From: CAYPLH01 sp964411505
Lineage (GTDB): Bacteria > Bacillota > Clostridia > CAYPLH01 > DUMO01
DNA length: 25,542 bases
Direction of reading: 5' to 3'
NCBI GenBank assembly: GCA_964411505.1
Contig: CAYPLH010000055.1
Coordinates: 1 to 25,542 of the forward strand
The notes under the pieces are model-generated. The model was given only the letters and a program-made list of their open reading frames with translations, was not told the origin of the DNA and searched no databases. The position numbers were made by a program, and so were the translations under genes. This document shows positions 22,538-25,542 of the stretch, one piece after another (position 1 is the stretch's first letter; each line of letters begins with the position of its first letter).

Positions 22538-24952
22538 ATGAATATGGAACGAGAATCTACACTTACAAGCAAATTGAAGAATTCAAAAGTATTTAAAGAA
22601 CTCGAAGAACGATGTTCTAAATCTTCTGAGTATGCCGAAATCATTGCTTTGGTTCAGGCTATTGGAGATTATGCTGTAAATAAATCAAAAACAGTTGTTA
22701 AAAACATGCCAGAATTTACTTTACATGATATAGAACATTTTTTTAATATGCTTTACATTATTGGAAAGATAATTCCCAAAGAATCATTAAAGAAGATTTC
22801 TATTCCTGATTTGATGATGATAATTATATGCGTTTTCCTTCATGATATTGGAATGTGTCCACAGGAAAATTTAATAAAGGCTTGGAAGAATCAATTAGAA
22901 GAACAAAATCAAAAACAATATCAGGAAGAAGTTGATAAATTTCAACGTTTCAGAAAAACATATCCTCAAGAGATCGAAGATATAAACAACCTTAATAAAC
23001 TGGGAAAGCATTCAAGAGCCCAGTTGTTAGAAGATCGTATTGTCACAGACTATATTAGAATTAATCATGCTAGTAGGGCAAGAGAAATGATTGCGTCAGA
23101 TTGGGGAGGAAAAATCAAGTATCTTGATACTGACTTAACGTCAGATGTTGCAGAGGTATGTTTTGGCCATAACGAGAACCATACAGCACTTTTAAATATG
23201 GAGAGCATTAAGCTTTGTGGTGAAGATGCGTATTTATGCCTTCCTTTTGTATCTGTTGTTCTTCGATTGGCGGATATTATTGATTTTGATAGAAAAAGAA
23301 CTCCGCCGATATTGTTTTCTCACTTGGCAATAGAAAATCCTATATCTTTAATAGAATGGAATAAGCATTTAGCTGTTAATTCTTGGTCAATTACACCAAG
23401 GAATCTTATTTTTTCAGCTGAATGCAGTCATCCAGCTATTGAAGCGTCAATTCTCAAATTTTGTGATTCAATTGATGATGAGTTGCGAAACTGCACATTA
23501 ATTCTCGCAAATTTGCATAATGATTTTGTTGACGATGTATCTTTTTATAAAATACCTTTACCAGCGAATGTAGACAGAAGGAAAATTACAGCCCGGAAAG
23601 ATATAGCCACAGGAAAGCCTATTTATCATTACCATGATACAAAGTTTACTCTAAGTAAGCGTCGTGTTGTTGATCTTCTAATGGGGACGAAATTATATGG
23701 AAAACCAGAAGTTGCATTACGTGAGCTAATACAAAACTCAATTGATGCATGCCTTTTGAGACAAAAAGTGAGTGAGTTATGGGGAGAAAACTACATACCA
23801 CGAATTATCGTTTCTTTATATACCAAAAATAATATTGATTACTTAAAGGTTTCAGACAATGGTATAGGAATGAATCAACACGTTGTAGATAATTATTATA
23901 CCAATATCGGCTGTTCCTATTATACATCCAAAGAGTTTTACGATCTTATGTCTGAGGTTAAACATACATTTAAACCGATATCTAAATTTGGGATTGGTAT
24001 TCTAGCTTGTTTTATGGTTTGTGACAACATGCAAGTTAACACAAGGAAGGTAATAGGGCAATACCAATATGATGAGCCATTAAAAATAGCTATTGAAGGA
24101 TATGATAGTTTGTTTATTATTACTGAAAGTGAACGTAAAGAGCCCGGTACAGATACCACATTGAAACTTAGAAAAACCCATCCATGGGAGAAGATGACGA
24201 AACAGGAATTTGTCAAGTGTGTTAAAAATCTATTGCCATTGCCTCCGTTTGATATTAATATTCAAACTGATGATATCCAAGAAACCTTCACACCAGAAGC
24301 ATTTAAAGATTTTCATCTTGAGTTAGACAATGATTACTCATGGAGAAAGGAAGATAATATCCAAATTCTTAATATTGATTTAGATTGTGTAGAAAAAGGA
24401 TTTCGTGGTAAGGCATCTATGGCATTCATCGTTAAAAATAATAATATTCCTGTCGATAATCTTGAAATCAGCTCAAAAGAGGTTTTGGTTGATGGTGAAT
24501 ACTATCCTTTAGCGGCAAGTATTTCTTATGGAAATAACTGTATAAATAAAAACACGACAAGTCTAGAGGTTGATGAAGATGGAAATATAGCATCTAGCAA
24601 TTTACATAGAGAGATTACAGCGTCAAAGTCTTACTTGTCAATACATGGTATTGATGTGCCATGCAGCTTGTTTTATGACTATAGAAATTATGGTCAAAAG
24701 GCAGTTTTAGATTTTCCATTTCCAATAAGATTTCGTTTAGATATAGGGGGCATAAACGATTTAAACTTAAATTCTGCCCGTACACAAATTATTTATGATG
24801 ATACTTGGCTTAAATTTGAGAAAGATCTGTTTGAAATGGTATGTATAAAAATTAAGGTGGCTTTAACCTCGGAAGCATGGAATCGTTTAAAAAATATATT
24901 TATTGCGAGAATGGAAGATGCAGAATTGACTGCCATTATAAAAAAAATATAA
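22538..24952 (+). CDS. HD-domain plus Hsp90-type GHKL ATPase fusion protein (predicted conflict/defence type)
   Basis: 804 aa. The N-terminal 350 residues form an HD-superfamily domain: H63-D64 in FTLHDIEHFF, the H102-D103 doublet in FLHDIGMCP, H177 in RINHASR, a FGHNENH segment at 209-215 and D246 in RLADIIDFDRKR. From about 370 there is a GHKL ATP site: the N-box ALRELIQNSIDAC (E396, N400), the G1 box SDNGIGM (439-445) and the G2 loop FGIGILACF (484-492). The LLMGTKLYGKPEVALRELIQ lead-in is typical of Hsp90-like members. A similar HD domain fused to an Hsp90-like ATPase has been described in comparative-genomic surveys as part of predicted prokaryotic conflict systems, where HD is thought to be a nucleotide-processing effector. 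Start 22538 follows TCTGGAGG by seven bases. The stop lies one base before repeat copy 5, so the C-terminus might be shortened. Confidence 0.82.
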   Translation: MNMERESTLTSKLKNSKVFKELEERCSKSSEYAEIIALVQAIGDYAVNKSKTVVKNMPEFTLHDIEHFFNMLYIIGKIIPKESLKKISIPDLMMIIICVFLHDIGMCPQENLIKAWKNQLEEQNQKQYQEEVDKFQRFRKTYPQEIEDINNLNKLGKHSRAQLLEDRIVTDYIRINHASRAREMIASDWGGKIKYLDTDLTSDVAEVCFGHNENHTALLNMESIKLCGEDAYLCLPFVSVVLRLADIIDFDRKRTPPILFSHLAIENPISLIEWNKHLAVNSWSITPRNLIFSAECSHPAIEASILKFCDSIDDELRNCTLILANLHNDFVDDVSFYKIPLPANVDRRKITARKDIATGKPIYHYHDTKFTLSKRRVVDLLMGTKLYGKPEVALRELIQNSIDACLLRQKVSELWGENYIPRIIVSLYTKNNIDYLKVSDNGIGMNQHVVDNYYTNIGCSYYTSKEFYDLMSEVKHTFKPISKFGIGILACFMVCDNMQVNTRKVIGQYQYDEPLKIAIEGYDSLFIITESERKEPGTDTTLKLRKTHPWEKMTKQEFVKCVKNLLPLPPFDINIQTDDIQETFTPEAFKDFHLELDNDYSWRKEDNIQILNIDLDCVEKGFRGKASMAFIVKNNNIPVDNLEISSKEVLVDGEYYPLAASISYGNNCINKNTTSLEVDEDGNIASSNLHREITASKSYLSIHGIDVPCSLFYDYRNYGQKAVLDFPFPIRFRLDIGGINDLNLNSARTQIIYDDTWLKFEKDLFEMVCIKIKVALTSEAWNRLKNIFIARMEDAELTAIIKKI

Positions 24953-24953
24953 C

Positions 24954-25121
24954 AAGCTCAGTCGTTGCGCTCCCTCGCAAAGGTACCGGGTACAACCCGA
25001 ATTTTGTCGAACATATGTGTAGTCCGCAAAAGCATATTCACTGTTTGTCAGCATAACTAATATAATATAATTGCACTGTATAGTATTAGTGACTACATTA
25101 CCTATTACATAAAACTAACCA
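24954..25121 (+). repeat. Repeat copy 5 (complete, about 168 bp)
   Basis: Starts AAGCTCAGTCG and includes the GGTACCGGG, AACCCG, TTTTGTCGAA, GTAGTCCGCAAAAGCATATTC and TATTAGTGACTACATTACC modules, ending at ACTAACCA. It is the most complete reference copy and begins one base after the stop of the HD/ATPase gene. Confidence 0.93.
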
Positions 25122-25218
25122 ACTAACAGATACAACGAAGAGTAGCAAATATATTTACAATTATAGTTGTATTAGAGATATTATTACTTTTTTATCTTGT
25201 AAAAATTAGGATAACGAA

Positions 25219-25392
25219 TTGGACATGTTTCCACATACGGAACACGTGGAGACGATTGTATCTCTCTCCCACAAAAATGCAGACACATATATCAACGTAA
25301 ATGTGGAGTTTGGTGATGAGGAAGGACAGATTCCTATTGATATGATAGCGAGGAAAGCTGAAGAAGGTAGATATAACAAAAAAGTAACATAA
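25219..25392 (+). pseudogene. C-terminal remnant of an RlmCD/RumA-type 23S rRNA uracil methyltransferase
   Basis: The frame LDMFPHTEHVETIVSLSHKN then ADTYINVNVEFGDEEGQIPI to a TAA matches the very end of TrmA/RumA-type m5U methyltransferases: DMFPHT-HVETV-LS is the conserved last motif, and the acidic VEFGDEEGQIP tail resembles extensions seen in Clostridia. The rest of the enzyme, including the methyl-donor motifs and the catalytic Cys, is missing. The frame has no plausible start of its own with a ribosome site. The remnant lies 98 bases after repeat copy 5; bases 25122-25218 show nothing else. Confidence 0.72.
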
Positions 25393-25450
25393 TGGAAATT
25401 TTTTTGATGAAACAAGTATAATAAATGAAAAGCGTGCAAGGGGTGTAAAT

Positions 25451-25542
25451 ATGGGTTCTGAAATTATAATGTACCAAACAGAAGATGGTCTGACTAAAAT
25501 AGAAACTACTTTTGATGGTGATACCGTTTGGTTATCTATTGA
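25451..25542 (+). CDS. RhuM-family protein (N-terminal start, partial)
   Basis: The frame MGSEIIMYQTEDGLTKIETT followed by FDGDTVWLSI continues past the window end. The 'YQTEDG-TKI-----DTVWL' pattern is the N-terminal signature of the RhuM (virulence RhuM/Fic-DOC-associated, KilA-N-like) family, which is common in mobile elements and near restriction systems. AAGGGGTG lies about five bases before the ATG. Its role is not established in general. Confidence 0.8.
   Translation, partial: MGSEIIMYQTEDGLTKIETTFDGDTVWLSI

Noticed and set aside
18756..25121. Integron-type gene cassettes with the repeat as attC sites
   Set aside because: Cassette-like spacing (gene plus repeat, same direction) is tempting, but no consistent pair of RYYYAAC and GTTRRRY core sites is found in the copies, no integrase gene is in the window, and several upstream genes are truncated rather than complete.
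18756..25121. CRISPR array
   Set aside because: The repeats are about 170 bp, few, unevenly spaced by hundreds to thousands of bases, and there are no cas genes.
18756..25121. Group II intron or retroelement fragments
   Set aside because: No domain V-like signature or reverse transcriptase frame was found; the short CGGGTTCAACCCG palindrome alone is not enough. Its likeness to a tRNA T-arm is also not backed by the rest of a tRNA.
25206..25439. Minus-strand protein of 77 codons
   Set aside because: It lies opposite the recognisable rRNA methyltransferase remnant and shows no recognisable family.

Overview
The window looks like low-GC Firmicutes chromosome, most likely Clostridia and plausibly Lachnospiraceae. 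This rests on AT-rich genes with strong AGGAGG-type ribosome binding sites, tightly overlapping genes, and the mix of families present. The taxonomy is inferred from style only; there is no rRNA gene or other marker. No tRNA, rRNA or CRISPR array was seen.

Bases 1-18201 are one long, co-directional surface-polysaccharide (capsule or exopolysaccharide) operon of the Wzx/Wzy type. It opens with the tail of a sugar aminotransferase, a PglC-like phosphoglycosyl transferase that loads the first sugar onto the lipid carrier, and a PglD-like N-acetyltransferase; together these suggest a bacillosamine-like first sugar. Four glycosyltransferases (1395, 5611, 6451, 12320) could extend the unit. CapE, CapF and CapG homologues (9020-12276) supply UDP-N-acetyl-L-fucosamine. 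Decoration genes are a LicD phosphotransferase, a ChbG/YdjC deacetylase, a polysaccharide pyruvyltransferase, an FrhB-like iron-sulfur protein and a radical SAM protein. Wzy (7726) polymerises and Wzx (13549) flips. A HIT hydrolase and a TagD-like nucleotidyltransferase close the intact part, and the last gene, galE, is cut in half.

Bases 18241-25450 are a scrambled accessory region. Its signature is a repeat of about 170 bp that starts AAGCTCAGTCG and ends near CTAACCA. It occurs five times in the same orientation: complete at 18756 and 24954, left part only at 19772 and 20372, and split by an IS3-family element at 20802/22290. Each copy lies at a gene break or gene end: galE, a PIN-domain gene, a small unknown gene and the HD/GHKL gene end at copies, while the 3' remnants of a small multidrug exporter and an rRNA methyltransferase lie downstream of copies. 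Between copies are a likely structured RNA with its own promoter and terminator (about 19047-19256), two small genes, an IS3 element with a nonsense mutation in its transposase, and an intact gene of about 804 codons that joins an HD phosphohydrolase-like domain to an Hsp90-type ATPase, a layout known from predicted conflict (defence) systems. The window ends in the start of a RhuM-family gene.

The two halves fit a picture of a capsule locus whose downstream edge has become a landing zone for mobile and defence-type DNA. The most unusual objects are the repeat family with its gene breaks, the leader RNA at 19047-19256, and the HD-Hsp90 gene.
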